Of a DNA stretch of 34,081 nt, positions 8,864 through 17,516 are shown piece after piece. The translations under genes were made by a program, and so were the position numbers. The DNA is taken from positions 1 to 34,081 of the forward strand of contig JAFUOX010000018.1 in NCBI GenBank assembly GCA_017481725.1, written 5' to 3'. Below the pieces are notes generated by a model, which did no database searches, had not been told where the DNA came from, and saw only the letters and a list, made by a program, of their open reading frames with translations. How positions within the stretch are numbered: the stretch's first letter is position 1; every line of letters begins with the position of its first letter. The stretch comes from Kiritimatiellia bacterium (GTDB lineage: Bacteria > Verrucomicrobiota > Kiritimatiellia > RFP12 > UBA3636).

Positions 8864-9933
8864 TATTTTGCCCAAACTGGTAGCTCACGTGCTGACTCAG
8901 GAGTAACTGGTGCAGACTCAACAGCCTTTTCAAGAATCTGAATATTAGCTTCCTTCTTGATTTTTTCAATAACAGCTTCTACTGCAACAGATTCCTTCTG
9001 CATCTTTAGTGACTGCTTTAGATTATCCTTAATCTCATCAAATGTAATCTTGCCGCCCTCGTTTCTAGCTTCAACAAGAATGATGTGCCAGCCATACTGT
9101 GTCTTTACTGGCTCACCGACCTTACCGATTTCTTGAGAGAAGGAAGCAACCTCAAATTCTGGAACCATTTGACCTCTACCAAACTCTCCAAGGCTACCAC
9201 CATTTGCCTTACTTGGGCAATCAGACTTTTCCTTTGCTACATCCGCAAACTTTTCGCCTGCAAGAATACGCTCACGTAGCTTGATAATTTCTGCCTTCTT
9301 AGCTTCAGAATCTTCATCTGTGCACTTTAAAAGAATATGGCTTGCTGTTACGGACTCAGGCTTATTCAAAATCTCTTCGCCATTTTCCTTAACAATTTCA
9401 TCAAACTTTTTCTTTGCTTCATCATCTGTCACTTCAACAGTAGGCACCTGTGTCTTTAGGAACTTTTCAATCTTTAGATTATTCTTGATATCTGCACGAA
9501 CTTTTACCGGATCGCCGCCCTGAGATTTAATGATATCATCAAATGTCATTCCTTCAGGTGTTCTCTCAGAAATAAACTCAATAACCTCTGCATCCTCAAC
9601 CTTAACGCCAGCCTTATCTGCAGCAAGCTCTAATGCCTTTCCCATAGCCATGCTCTCAATAATATTCTGACGTAGCTTTCCAAGCTCTGCTGCTGGGATT
9701 GGCTGCCCCATCTGCTCGCTATATTTTGCAAACTGATTAAAAGCTTCATCAATCTCTGACTTCATTATCTTAACTGTTCCAGCAACAACAACAGAAACCT
9801 CGTCAGCTGCCTTTGCTTCTACAGCTGGAGTCTCTGGTGCCTTAACCTCTACTGCAGGAGCAGCTTCCTCTGCATATACACCACCAGCAACTAAAGCTGC
9901 TGCAGCAAATGTTGCAATCTTTGTAATTTTCAT
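8863..9933 (-). CDS. Exported SurA/PrsA-like peptidyl-prolyl isomerase (parvulin)
   Basis: The 356-residue product has a signal peptide (residues 1-21, cleavage after VYA), a short Ala/Pro/Glu-rich linker, and a SurA_N-like helical chaperone region (about 45-170). A parvulin-type rotamase domain follows (about 197-290) with TASHILLK, GGSLGEFGRGQMVPEFE and the final GWHIILV motif. Proteins of this type fold outer-membrane or secreted proteins in the periplasm, which fits the many secreted proteins encoded nearby. It starts 3 nt after the upstream gene stops, and its AAGGAT ribosome binding site lies inside that gene's last codons. Its stop overlaps the xseB start. One parvulin domain is seen where E. 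coli SurA has two, so a PrsA/PpiD-like role is an alternative. Confidence 0.93.
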   Translation of the reverse strand: MKITKIATFAAAALVAGGVYAEEAAPAVEVKAPETPAVEAKAADEVSVVVAGTVKIMKSEIDEAFNQFAKYSEQMGQPIPAAELGKLRQNIIESMAMGKALELAADKAGVKVEDAEVIEFISERTPEGMTFDDIIKSQGGDPVKVRADIKNNLKIEKFLKTQVPTVEVTDDEAKKKFDEIVKENGEEILNKPESVTASHILLKCTDEDSEAKKAEIIKLRERILAGEKFADVAKEKSDCPSKANGGSLGEFGRGQMVPEFEVASFSQEIGKVGEPVKTQYGWHIILVEARNEGGKITFDEIKDNLKQSLKMQKESVAVEAVIEKIKKEANIQILEKAVESAPVTPESARELPVWAK

Positions 9934-9936
9934 TTT

Positions 9937-11601
9937 TTATTTATCCTTTCTAGTGAGATTTAGTGACAAGCAATAAACCTCATCTGCTTTAATTAAATGT
10001 TCTATTTTATCTGTATCTATTCGGCTAATTCCTAAACTTAAAGTATCTGCCTCAGAAAGCTTATCCACCACTAGTGCAGCAGTATCAAAATCCCGAATAT
10101 CTTCCTTATCCAAATTTACGCCTAACATTTTAGCGAGTTTTAAATTTACTTGCAACATATTTGTTACCTTTTGGAGCTCTTTTAAATTGCAATATGCTAT
10201 AAAATAACTGCTTCCGCATTCCTCATTAAAGAAATCAAAGGTATCTCCTAATGTGTAAGCACCGGTTTGAGATGCTTTTGGAAGCTCTGTGCCAGCCTTA
10301 ACAGCATTAATAGATGCAATTCCTTGATTAAATTGATTCCCTTTACGTTCAGCATACATACCAAACTTTGTATTCATTGCCAAAATATTAAAGCCCTTTG
10401 TCTTTGGAAGGTAAATATTTCTCCAATTATCTGCAGACGTATATGTTTTTTTGCAATCTGCTAATAATTCACCTACTGCATCAATTAGCTGTGTTGACCA
10501 TAGCGTTGATGAAATATGCAAAGAAGGAATGGCATTCCCAAGTATCTCAAATTTATAAGCTCCACCCAATAATGCTACTGAGGCCAAGCCATCATTGCTT
10601 GATGCATTTTCTAATTTTAGTGAAAATGCCTCGTTTAATGCACCAACAACAGCATTATTATACACAAGAAAACTCATTGCATCATCTACTGCAACATGAC
10701 GAGCTGCAATGCTATCTGCTGATATATTTAAAGCATCAAAATCCTTCATTTTGCCAAAGGCTTTGCTAATCTCCTCGCTTACATCTAAGAAGCGAAGCTC
10801 AACATTGTCCTTGGATAAGGAACTAATTCCACAAACACCATCATAAAGGCTTGTCCAAACAATAAAGTTTTTAGGGATTAGCTTACTTGAGCGGAGCTTC
10901 CATGGGTCATCTGTATGCTTGAATACAGAAGCCAAAGCTGTGTTTTTGTTTACTCGTGAAGTTACTTTATTTAAATCGGATGGATTTGATGTATATGCAA
11001 CACATAGCACACCCTTAACCATATCAAGAGCAAGAACAGGATTACGAGGAGAAGGTCCTACCTTATGCTTACTAAAATCTAGGTATCGTATGCCATCCTC
11101 TGTAACACCAAGCTTTCCTAAACCAGGAACATATTTTATACGCCACAATAACTCCATAATACGCCGACGAAAGCCAACGCTTGTTGCTCCAGCAAGATAA
11201 TCATTATCATAAAAATCAAAATCATTATCTCCATTAACATCAACAGCAGAAACAATGCTATCCTTACCAGTCAAAAGGCGCAAGGTCCATTTCAAACCTT
11301 CATTTGTGCGTAAATCTGTTAAATCCTCTTTTGCAATTACGCTTGCACTTCCCATAAGTATATTATTTTCCATTGCACTATCCCACTCATCAGAGAGAGA
11401 GTTTACATAAATGGAAGCAATGGAATTCTCTGGGATTGCTTTAAAAAGTAGTTCTATCTTTGTTGGATTATAAAAGAAACAAAACAAAACAACAAGAACA
11501 CCAAGAACAATACAACGACGTAGAGAAAACCAACGTTTTACGTTCATAAAAAAATTAAGCATTGGTGTTTTAATTTGTGTGTGATTAGAATTAGATTTCA
11601 T
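9937..11601 (-). CDS. Membrane-anchored extracytoplasmic protein of unknown function
   Basis: The 554-residue product has a positively charged N-terminus (VKRWFSLRRC), one transmembrane segment at about residues 30-44 and a long extracytoplasmic part, so it is probably a signal-anchored type II membrane protein. Residues 121-132 form an EF-hand/dockerin-like acidic loop with Asp or Asn at positions 1, 3, 5, 7, 9 and 12. No other motif is recognised, although the overall pattern resembles envelope proteins of unknown function found in PVC bacteria. It is the first gene of an operon with a periplasmic parvulin and xseB, with a promoter at 11635-11663 and AGGGAA upstream of the ATG. A partner or substrate of the parvulin is a guess from position only. 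Confidence 0.85.
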   Translation of the reverse strand: MKSNSNHTQIKTPMLNFFMNVKRWFSLRRCIVLGVLVVLFCFFYNPTKIELLFKAIPENSIASIYVNSLSDEWDSAMENNILMGSASVIAKEDLTDLRTNEGLKWTLRLLTGKDSIVSAVDVNGDNDFDFYDNDYLAGATSVGFRRRIMELLWRIKYVPGLGKLGVTEDGIRYLDFSKHKVGPSPRNPVLALDMVKGVLCVAYTSNPSDLNKVTSRVNKNTALASVFKHTDDPWKLRSSKLIPKNFIVWTSLYDGVCGISSLSKDNVELRFLDVSEEISKAFGKMKDFDALNISADSIAARHVAVDDAMSFLVYNNAVVGALNEAFSLKLENASSNDGLASVALLGGAYKFEILGNAIPSLHISSTLWSTQLIDAVGELLADCKKTYTSADNWRNIYLPKTKGFNILAMNTKFGMYAERKGNQFNQGIASINAVKAGTELPKASQTGAYTLGDTFDFFNEECGSSYFIAYCNLKELQKVTNMLQVNLKLAKMLGVNLDKEDIRDFDTAALVVDKLSEADTLSLGISRIDTDKIEHLIKADEVYCLSLNLTRKDK

Positions 11602-11634
11602 ATTTCAAATTCCCTAATATAAATAACATACGAT

Positions 11635-11663
11635 ATTGTACCAAAAACATAAATATGGTTCAA
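11635..11663 (-). promoter_or_regulatory. Sigma70-type promoter for the parvulin-xseB operon
   Basis: The minus strand carries TTGAAC (11658-11663), an exactly 17-nt spacer, and TACAAT (11635-11640, 5 of 6 to consensus). It is about 34 nt upstream of the 554-residue gene. Confidence 0.6.
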
Positions 11664-11717
11664 CCTAGATTATCTCAATGGAAAATGCATAATGAATGCA
11701 TACTGCACTGGATGTCA

Positions 11718-11756
11718 AAGGGACGCAGAGACGCAAAGGTCGCAGAGGTCGCAGAG
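11718..11756 (+). repeat. Inverted repeat arm, left (39 nt)
   Basis: This arm starts AAGGGACGCAGAGACGCA and is the near-perfect reverse complement of 12150-12188, with four mismatches in 39. Both arms are built of GACGCAGAG-like 9-mers. Confidence 0.85.
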
Positions 11757-11896
11757 CCGTGACGCCATAAAATACACTAGCGGAATGAGTTTTGCCTTGG
11801 CTATTGCTTTATCTTTCGAAGCAATTGGGCAAATCTCATCCTCTAGTGTCCTCGCCCAGAAGCTCATTAAGATATGGAGGCAACGCATTATAATAA

Positions 11897-11917
11897 ATGA
11901 AGAATGAAGAATGAAGA
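11897..11917 (+). repeat. Tandem 7-mer ATGAAGA, three copies
   Basis: Three exact tandem copies of ATGAAGA lie inside the gene-free repeat region. No function is inferred. Confidence 0.85.
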
Positions 11918-11951
11918 ATTCAGGTAGAGTTGAGTGGTTTTTTCTCCCTCC

Positions 11952-12060
11952 TCGCGTCTAATCTCGTCCGCTGCGTCCTCCGCGTCGCAGCGTCCCTTCT
12001 TCGCACTTATTGCCACCACATGCATAAGCCCCGCGTCTCTGCCTTCTTGTGGTCGTACAC
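11952..12060 (+). repeat. Dispersed repeat, left copy
   Basis: The first 62 nt (11952-12013) match 33777-33838 with three mismatches. The last 21 nt (12040-12060) match 34061-34081 with one mismatch, in the same order and orientation. The copies differ in the DNA between the two blocks: 26 nt here, about 220 nt in the right copy. Confidence 0.85.
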
Positions 12061-12149
12061 ACTAGCGCTTGGAAGTTGCCTTTGCGACAACAAGAGCAAA
12101 ACTAGGCAACAACAAGCGGTAGTGTTATCACAGAACCCACCACGCAAGC

Positions 12150-12188
12150 CTCCGCGTCCTCTGCGTCCTCTGCGTCTCTGCGTCCCTT
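12150..12188 (-). repeat. Inverted repeat arm, right (39 nt)
   Basis: This is the reverse-complement partner of 11718-11756. It is followed by further copies of the CCCTTCTTCGCACTT word near 12184-12199 and 12234-12249. Confidence 0.85.
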
Positions 12189-12367
12189 CTTCGCACTTCT
12201 AGCCACCTCGTGCATCAGCTCCGCGTCGCAGCATCCCTTTTTCGCACTTTTTAAGCGTGCTAACGCACGTAAAGCGACTGGAAGTCGCTTCTCCATACTC
12301 TTACAGCGTGCTGGCGTGATGCACGGGACGCCAAATGAGAATCTTCTTTTATTAGAGAAGGCTAGAA

Positions 12368-12420
12368 AGTTTGACAGTTTGACAGTTTGACAGTGAAGAT
12401 GAGGGTGGCTTCGCCGCCCT
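12368..12420 (+). repeat. AGTTTGAC 8-mer array (three copies) plus GGCTTCGCCGCCC tail
   Basis: Three exact tandem AGTTTGAC units are followed by AGTGAAG and a GGCTTCGCCGCC motif. The same combination recurs at 12514-12599. Confidence 0.9.
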
Positions 12421-12430
12421 AGACCCCTAA

Positions 12431-12472
12431 TTGTCAAACTGTCCAACTCGCCCACTCGCAAACTGTCAAACT
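12431..12472 (-). repeat. AGTTTGAC-type repeats in inverse orientation
   Basis: GTCAAACT and degenerate variants (CTGTCCAACT, CTCGCAAACT) occur in the reverse orientation between two direct arrays, so the transcript could fold against either array. Confidence 0.75.
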
Positions 12473-12513
12473 TTACAACACTTCAACACCTAAATTGATT
12501 CATTTTTTTGTAT

Positions 12514-12599
12514 AGTTTGATAGTTTGATAGTTTGACAGTTGGACAGTTTGACAGTTGGATAGTTTGACAGTGAAGGTGAGGGAGGCTTCGCCGCCCGG
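12514..12599 (+). repeat. AGTTTGAY 8-mer array (seven copies) plus GGCTTCGCCGCCC tail
   Basis: Seven tandem 8-mers vary between AGTTTGAT, AGTTTGAC, AGTTGGAC and AGTTGGAT. They are followed by the same AGTGAAG..GAGGG..GGCTTCGCCGCCC tail seen at 12392-12419. Confidence 0.9.
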
Positions 12600-12609
12600 T
12601 GTTGCTGGG

Positions 12610-12649
12610 GCTCAAGGTGGCAAGGTGGCAAACCTTTGCCTCCTTGAGC
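12610..12649. repeat. Imperfect hairpin with GCTCAAGG arms
   Basis: GCTCAAGG (12610-12617) pairs with CCTTGAGC (12642-12649). An inner stem of GGCAAGG-like sequence pairs with CCTTTGCC. The left arm also contains two tandem AAGGTGGC 8-mers. Confidence 0.7.
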
Positions 12650-12700
12650 ATCACCATCAATCACTTGCACACCACCAATTAAAATAAAATATTTCCAAAC

Positions 12701-12731
12701 AAAAAAAGGCGGTCGCCTGACCGCCTTTTTT
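12701..12731 (-). terminator. Intrinsic terminator after rpoC
   Basis: GGCGGTC (12708-12714) pairs with GACCGCC (12719-12725) around a 4-nt loop. On the minus strand it is followed by T7 (12701-12707). It starts 4 nt after the rpoC stop and is nearly symmetric, so it could also stop plus-strand transcripts. Confidence 0.92.
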
Positions 12732-12735
12732 GTGA

Positions 12736-15700
12736 TTAGATTCGAGATAGCTTTGAATCTTCCTCGGAACGTGGAATCAATTCCTCTGGGATTGGCTCGC
12801 AGGTTGGAATCAACTTCAAGTGACGATGGATTGGGAAACCAGTACCACCTGGAATTACGTGACCAAGAATTACATTCTCCTTGAAACCACGTAGGTGATC
12901 TATGCTGCCCATTGTAGCATTCTCTGTAAGCACGCGAGTTGTATCCTGGAAGGATGCTGCAGAGATAAAGCTGTCTGTCTCCAAAGCTGCCTTTGTGATA
13001 CCGAGCAATACAGGAGTTGCTGTTGCTGGGCGACCACCCTCAGACTGAATCTTGCGGTTTGCCTCAAGGAATTCTGTCTGGCTAACCTGTGCATTCCAAA
13101 GTAGGTCTGTATCGCCTGGGTCTGTAATCTTAACCTTACGAAGCATCTGACGAACGATAATTTCGATATGCTTCTCGTTAATTTCTACGCCCTGACCACG
13201 GTAAACTGACTGTACTTCGTTTACTAGGAACTGACAGAACTGAGCAAACTCAACAACATTGATGTATTCCTGAACGTCGATTGCACCTTCTGTTAGGCGC
13301 TGACCCTTTGTAACATAGTCGCCATCGTATACAACGATATGCTTACCCATTGGTACAAGGTGACGGTCCTCAAAGTACTTACCTGTCTCCTCGTCAACAG
13401 TATTTGGATCAGTAACAATTAGAACGCGTTTACCACGCTCAACATTACCTAGAGTTACATAGCCATCAATACGTGAGATTTCAGCTGCGTCCTTAGGACG
13501 GCGTGCTTCAAATAGCTCAGCAACACGTGGTAGACCACCGGTAATATCAGAAGTCTTACTTTCACTGATAGGAATCTTAGCAATAACATCGCACTTAGAA
13601 ACCTTAACACCATCCTTAGTCTTAACCTTAATAACAGCACCTGTTGGCATCTGGTATGTAATAACCTCAGATAGTTCAAGAACCTTCTTATTATCATTGT
13701 CAACAATCTTGATGCGACAATCAGTATCAATAAGCTCAGGAATATATTCAGGATCCCAAGAGCAAATAACCTCATTGTACTTAACACGCTCGCCAGGCTT
13801 GATGCTGAATACTGCACCATATGGAGCAACAAAAGAGCTTAGTAGGATTGGGTCTGCAATATCGTTCTTCTTCTTTGCAAGAATCTCGACCTTAACATCC
13901 TTATTCTTGCTATTAACAACAAGAACTCTGCCACCAACCTCAGACTTTTCAACACATAGGCTCTTATCATAGTTAACAATGATATTGATATCCTTTGTAT
14001 CAAATAGCTTTGTTACTTCTGCCTTCTTATCGCTATGTGGGTTGCGATAGCCATATAGACCATTATTGATTGATGTAGCACCCTCAATATAGCGAGACTT
14101 ATCTGTGCACTTAACCTTAGCAACAACAGAACCAGCTATGCGGCGCTCCATCTCGTTATTATCAATAAGAATCTCAGCACCTGCTGGAAGCTCACGCTTC
14201 TTAGCTGGGCGAACAAGAAGAACTTCTGGAGCACTTGCATTAGAAACACCGATAACCTTACGCTGATTTGTACCAGTATCGTTATCAATCTGATCAAGCA
14301 CATCGATAGACTTACCTTGAACAAAGTTCTGGAAGTATAGCTTACCATCGAACTCAGACATAATTGGTGTGGTGTAGGAGTCCCACTTACAAATGCAAGT
14401 CTTCTCTTTGACAGTATCGCCATCACGGAAGTTAATGATTGTACCAACAGGTAGCTCCTTAGAGGTTTCTAATTCCTCACCATTGTCATTAACGATAGTG
14501 ATTGTAGCACCCTTAGAGAATACAACCAAGTTCTTATCCTTGTTCTCAACAGTCTTCAAGCCAGAGCTGAACTTTAGCTTACCAGCCTTAGTTGAAACAA
14601 ACTCTGGGTTTGTAACATCCTTAGCAGCAGTACCACCGATATGGAAGGTACGCATCGTTAGCTGTGTACCAGGCTCACCGATTGACTGAGCAGCAATAAT
14701 ACCTACTGCAGTACCAATTTCAACTGGCTTACCTGTTGCTAGATCGCGACCATAGCACTTAGCGCACATACCATGTGTGCTTGTACATGTTAGACCGCTA
14801 CGAATCTTAACCTTCTCAACGCCAGCAGCTTCAATCTTATCGCAAGCAGCCTCATTAATCTCTTCACCTTCATCTACAAGAATATTGAAATCTTCATCGT
14901 AAATTGGCTCTAGGCAGGTACGACCAAGAATGCGCTCACGTAGAGATACCTTCTCAACATCACCCTCATAAATTGCCTCAACCTCAATACCAGCTGGTGT
15001 GCAGCAATCCTGCTCTGTAATAATAACATCTTGAGATACATCAACAAGCTTACGTGTTAAGTAACCTGCGTCAGCAGTCTTAAGAGCGGTATCGGCAAGA
15101 CCCTTACGAGCACCATGTGAAGAAATGAAGTATTCAAGAATTGTCAAACCTTCACGGAAGTTAGAACGAATAGGAAGCTCAATAATGTCACCATTTGGCT
15201 TAGCCATACATCCACGCATACCAGCTAGCTGACGAATCTGCTGCTTAGAACCACGAGCCTTTGAGTCAACCATCATAAAGATTGGGTTGATTTCTAGCTC
15301 ATCAGCATTCTTCATATTTGGTGTCCAGCCATTCTCTTCAATTTCCTTATACATATCCTCAGATACGGCATCGGAAGCTTTGAACCATGCGTCTGTAACC
15401 TTGTTATGACGCTCGGCATCTGTGATAACACCCTTTTGATATTGTGAGTTGAACTCATCAACCATCTTATTTGTAGAATCAAGAATGCTCTGCTTTGTAG
15501 ATGGTGTACGCATGTCAACAAGACCGATAGAAACACCTGCACGTGTTGCCTGAGCAAAACCCATATCCTTTAGCTTATCAAGAGTTACAACAGTAACATC
15601 ATGACCTGATAGGAAATGGCAGTCCCAAATCAAGCTACCAAGCTTAGACTTGTTAACAGCCCAGTTAACAAATCCAAGAGTCTCTGGCCAAATCTCATTA

Positions 15701-17499
15701 AAGAATACGCGACCAACTGTTGTCTCAATAACGCGTGCATTCTCATCACCATGCTTTGTCTTGCGGCCAAAGTCTGGGTTCTTGAACATAATGCGAGAAT
15801 GTGTTGATAGAGCACCATCATCAAATGCTAGATGTACTTCATTTGCATCATTGAATAGAGGAAGGCGGCGCTGACGATTGATGCGCTCTGCCTCTGTCTC
15901 AGGTTTCTTCTTACGAGCAATAATGCGCATTCTATCTGCCTGACTATCTGCTGTGATGTAGTAGATACCAAGAGCAATATCCTGTGTTGGTGTCATGATA
16001 GACTTACCAGAAGCAGGTGAGAAGATAGAGTTTGAAGAAAGCATCAACAAGCGAGACTCAAGCTGTGCCTCAATTGATAGAGGAACGTGAACAGCCATCT
16101 GGTCACCGTCAAAGTCAGCGTTAAATGCAGTACATACCATTGGGTGAAGCTTGATAGCTTCGCCTTCAACTAGAACTGGCTCGAAGGACTGAATTGACAA
16201 ACGGTGAAGTGTAGGAGCACGGTTAAGCATAACTGTCTTACCCTGTGTTACCTCTTCTAGTACGTCCCAAATCTTATCCTCTTTGCGCTCGATAAGCTTC
16301 TTTGCACTGCGAACTGTGTGTGCCTCACCAAGCTGCTTTAGGCGGCGAATGATGAATGGCTCAAATAGAACAAGTGCCATCTTCTTAGGCAAACCGCACT
16401 GGTATAGCTTTAGCTCAGGTCCGCAGATAATTACTGAACGACCAGAGTAGTCAACACGCTTACCAAGTAGGTTCTGACGGAAACGACCAGTCTTACCCTT
16501 AAGTGCATCACTTAGAGACTTAAGTGGGCGATTACCAGCACCAACAACTGCCTTACCCTGGCGGCCATTATCAAATACAGCATCAACAGCCTCTTGAAGC
16601 ATACGCTTCTCGTTGCGGATGATAACATCCGGTGTCTTAAGCTGCTGTAGCCCCTTTAGACGATTGTTACGGTTGATAACACGACGATACAAATCGTTTA
16701 GATCTGAAGTAGCAAAGCGGCCACCCTCTAGAGGAACAAGAGGACGTAGCTCTGGTGGGATAACTGGCATTACAGTAAGAATCATATTCTCTGGCTTGCT
16801 ATTGCTCTTCATGAAGCCTTCGCAGATCTTCATACGCTTAGATAGCTTTGCCTTTACCTGCTTAGAGCCTGTGTTCTCCATTTCAGCAATAAGAGAGTCC
16901 ATTAGCTCATCAAGGTCAATCTTTTCAAGCACCTTCTTTACAGCCTCAGCACCCATCTGTGCTTCAAAGGCATCGCCATACTGCTTGCGATATTCTGCAT
17001 AATCTACTTCAGAGAGTAGCTGATTCTGAGCAAGTGGTGTATCACCTGGATCTACAACTAGATAGTCCTCGTAGTAAAGAACACGCTCTAGGTTACCAGC
17101 ACTCATATCAAGCATTGTGCCAATACGGCTAGGTGCACACTTTAGGAACCAAACATGTGATACTGGCACAGCAAGATCAATATGACCCATACGTACACGA
17201 CGTACCTTTGCTACAGTAACCTCCACACCGCAGCGATCACAAACTACACCCTTATGCTTTACGCGCTTGTACTTACCGCATGCACACTCCCAGTCACGTG
17301 TAGGACCGAAAATGCGCTCACAGAATAGGCCTTCGCGTTCAGGACGATAGGAGCGATAGTTAATTGTTTCTGGGTTCTTTACCTCGCCATAGCTCCACTC
17401 ACGGATTTTCTCAGGTGATGCAAGTGAAATTTGTACTGCATCATACTGATCTGCATCCGTCTTCTTACCAAATAAATCTTGAATTGAAAATGGGTTCAA
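12736..17499 (-). CDS. rpoC: DNA-directed RNA polymerase subunit beta' (RpoC) with enlarged trigger-loop insertion
   Basis: This is the beta' subunit, 1587 residues against 1407 in E. coli. The N-terminal zinc ribbon has Cys72, Cys74, Cys87 and Cys90. The catalytic NADFDGD is at 460-466 (Asp462, 464, 466 bind Mg). The second zinc site has the DCC..LTC..GMCAKC cysteines, and the trigger loop is at [16 protein letters not shown]. Between that loop and [18 protein letters not shown] lies an insertion of about 350 residues where E. coli has the ~190-residue SI3; it accounts for nearly all the extra length. The start is a TTG at 17499, six bases after AGGAGT. The nearer ATG (17504) opens only a two-codon frame, AUG-CUU-UGA, overlapping the TTG. 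It follows rpoB by 17 nt. Confidence 0.98.
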   Translation of the reverse strand: MNPFSIQDLFGKKTDADQYDAVQISLASPEKIREWSYGEVKNPETINYRSYRPEREGLFCERIFGPTRDWECACGKYKRVKHKGVVCDRCGVEVTVAKVRRVRMGHIDLAVPVSHVWFLKCAPSRIGTMLDMSAGNLERVLYYEDYLVVDPGDTPLAQNQLLSEVDYAEYRKQYGDAFEAQMGAEAVKKVLEKIDLDELMDSLIAEMENTGSKQVKAKLSKRMKICEGFMKSNSKPENMILTVMPVIPPELRPLVPLEGGRFATSDLNDLYRRVINRNNRLKGLQQLKTPDVIIRNEKRMLQEAVDAVFDNGRQGKAVVGAGNRPLKSLSDALKGKTGRFRQNLLGKRVDYSGRSVIICGPELKLYQCGLPKKMALVLFEPFIIRRLKQLGEAHTVRSAKKLIERKEDKIWDVLEEVTQGKTVMLNRAPTLHRLSIQSFEPVLVEGEAIKLHPMVCTAFNADFDGDQMAVHVPLSIEAQLESRLLMLSSNSIFSPASGKSIMTPTQDIALGIYYITADSQADRMRIIARKKKPETEAERINRQRRLPLFNDANEVHLAFDDGALSTHSRIMFKNPDFGRKTKHGDENARVIETTVGRVFFNEIWPETLGFVNWAVNKSKLGSLIWDCHFLSGHDVTVVTLDKLKDMGFAQATRAGVSIGLVDMRTPSTKQSILDSTNKMVDEFNSQYQKGVITDAERHNKVTDAWFKASDAVSEDMYKEIEENGWTPNMKNADELEINPIFMMVDSKARGSKQQIRQLAGMRGCMAKPNGDIIELPIRSNFREGLTILEYFISSHGARKGLADTALKTADAGYLTRKLVDVSQDVIITEQDCCTPAGIEVEAIYEGDVEKVSLRERILGRTCLEPIYDEDFNILVDEGEEINEAACDKIEAAGVEKVKIRSGLTCTSTHGMCAKCYGRDLATGKPVEIGTAVGIIAAQSIGEPGTQLTMRTFHIGGTAAKDVTNPEFVSTKAGKLKFSSGLKTVENKDKNLVVFSKGATITIVNDNGEELETSKELPVGTIINFRDGDTVKEKTCICKWDSYTTPIMSEFDGKLYFQNFVQGKSIDVLDQIDNDTGTNQRKVIGVSNASAPEVLLVRPAKKRELPAGAEILIDNNEMERRIAGSVVAKVKCTDKSRYIEGATSINNGLYGYRNPHSDKKAEVTKLFDTKDINIIVNYDKSLCVEKSEVGGRVLVVNSKNKDVKVEILAKKKNDIADPILLSSFVAPYGAVFSIKPGERVKYNEVICSWDPEYIPELIDTDCRIKIVDNDNKKVLELSEVITYQMPTGAVIKVKTKDGVKVSKCDVIAKIPISESKTSDITGGLPRVAELFEARRPKDAAEISRIDGYVTLGNVERGKRVLIVTDPNTVDEETGKYFEDRHLVPMGKHIVVYDGDYVTKGQRLTEGAIDVQEYINVVEFAQFCQFLVNEVQSVYRGQGVEINEKHIEIIVRQMLRKVKITDPGDTDLLWNAQVSQTEFLEANRKIQSEGGRPATATPVLLGITKAALETDSFISAASFQDTTRVLTENATMGSIDHLRGFKENVILGHVIPGGTGFPIHRHLKLIPTCEPIPEELIPRSEEDSKLSRI

Positions 17500-17516
17500 A
17501 GCATTACTCCTTTAAA

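Larger units (their letters stand above)
11690..12700. repeat. About 1 kb gene-free repeat mosaic between rpoC and the parvulin operon
   Basis: The interval between the terminator of rpoC and the promoter of the next operon has no credible gene. It is built of inverted 39-mers, copies of a GCGTCCCTTCTTCGCACTT-like word, a 7-mer tandem repeat, AGTTTGAC 8-mer arrays in both orientations, and several hairpins (for example 12272-12290, an 8-bp perfect stem with a GGA loop). Open frames here encode only translated repeats such as ARSAKKGRRDAEDAEDAE and are not believable proteins. Confidence 0.85.

Noticed and set aside
11692-11907. 71-residue plus-strand open frame and 11930-12202 plus-strand frame
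   Set aside because: Both begin in or consist of the dispersed and inverted repeats and are the only plus-strand candidates in a region where all genes are minus; no family resemblance.
12102-12461. 119-residue minus-strand open frame
   Set aside because: It is a translation of the repeat island (AKKGRRDAEDAEDAE-type words), with no ribosome binding site and no protein-like pattern.
12368-12569. CRISPR array
   Set aside because: The 8-mer units are directly tandem, with no spacers of regular length and no cas genes nearby.
14136-14447. Alternative-frame open frames inside rpoC and rpoB
   Set aside because: Both host genes are fully conserved across these stretches; the other frames have no start signals or protein-like composition.
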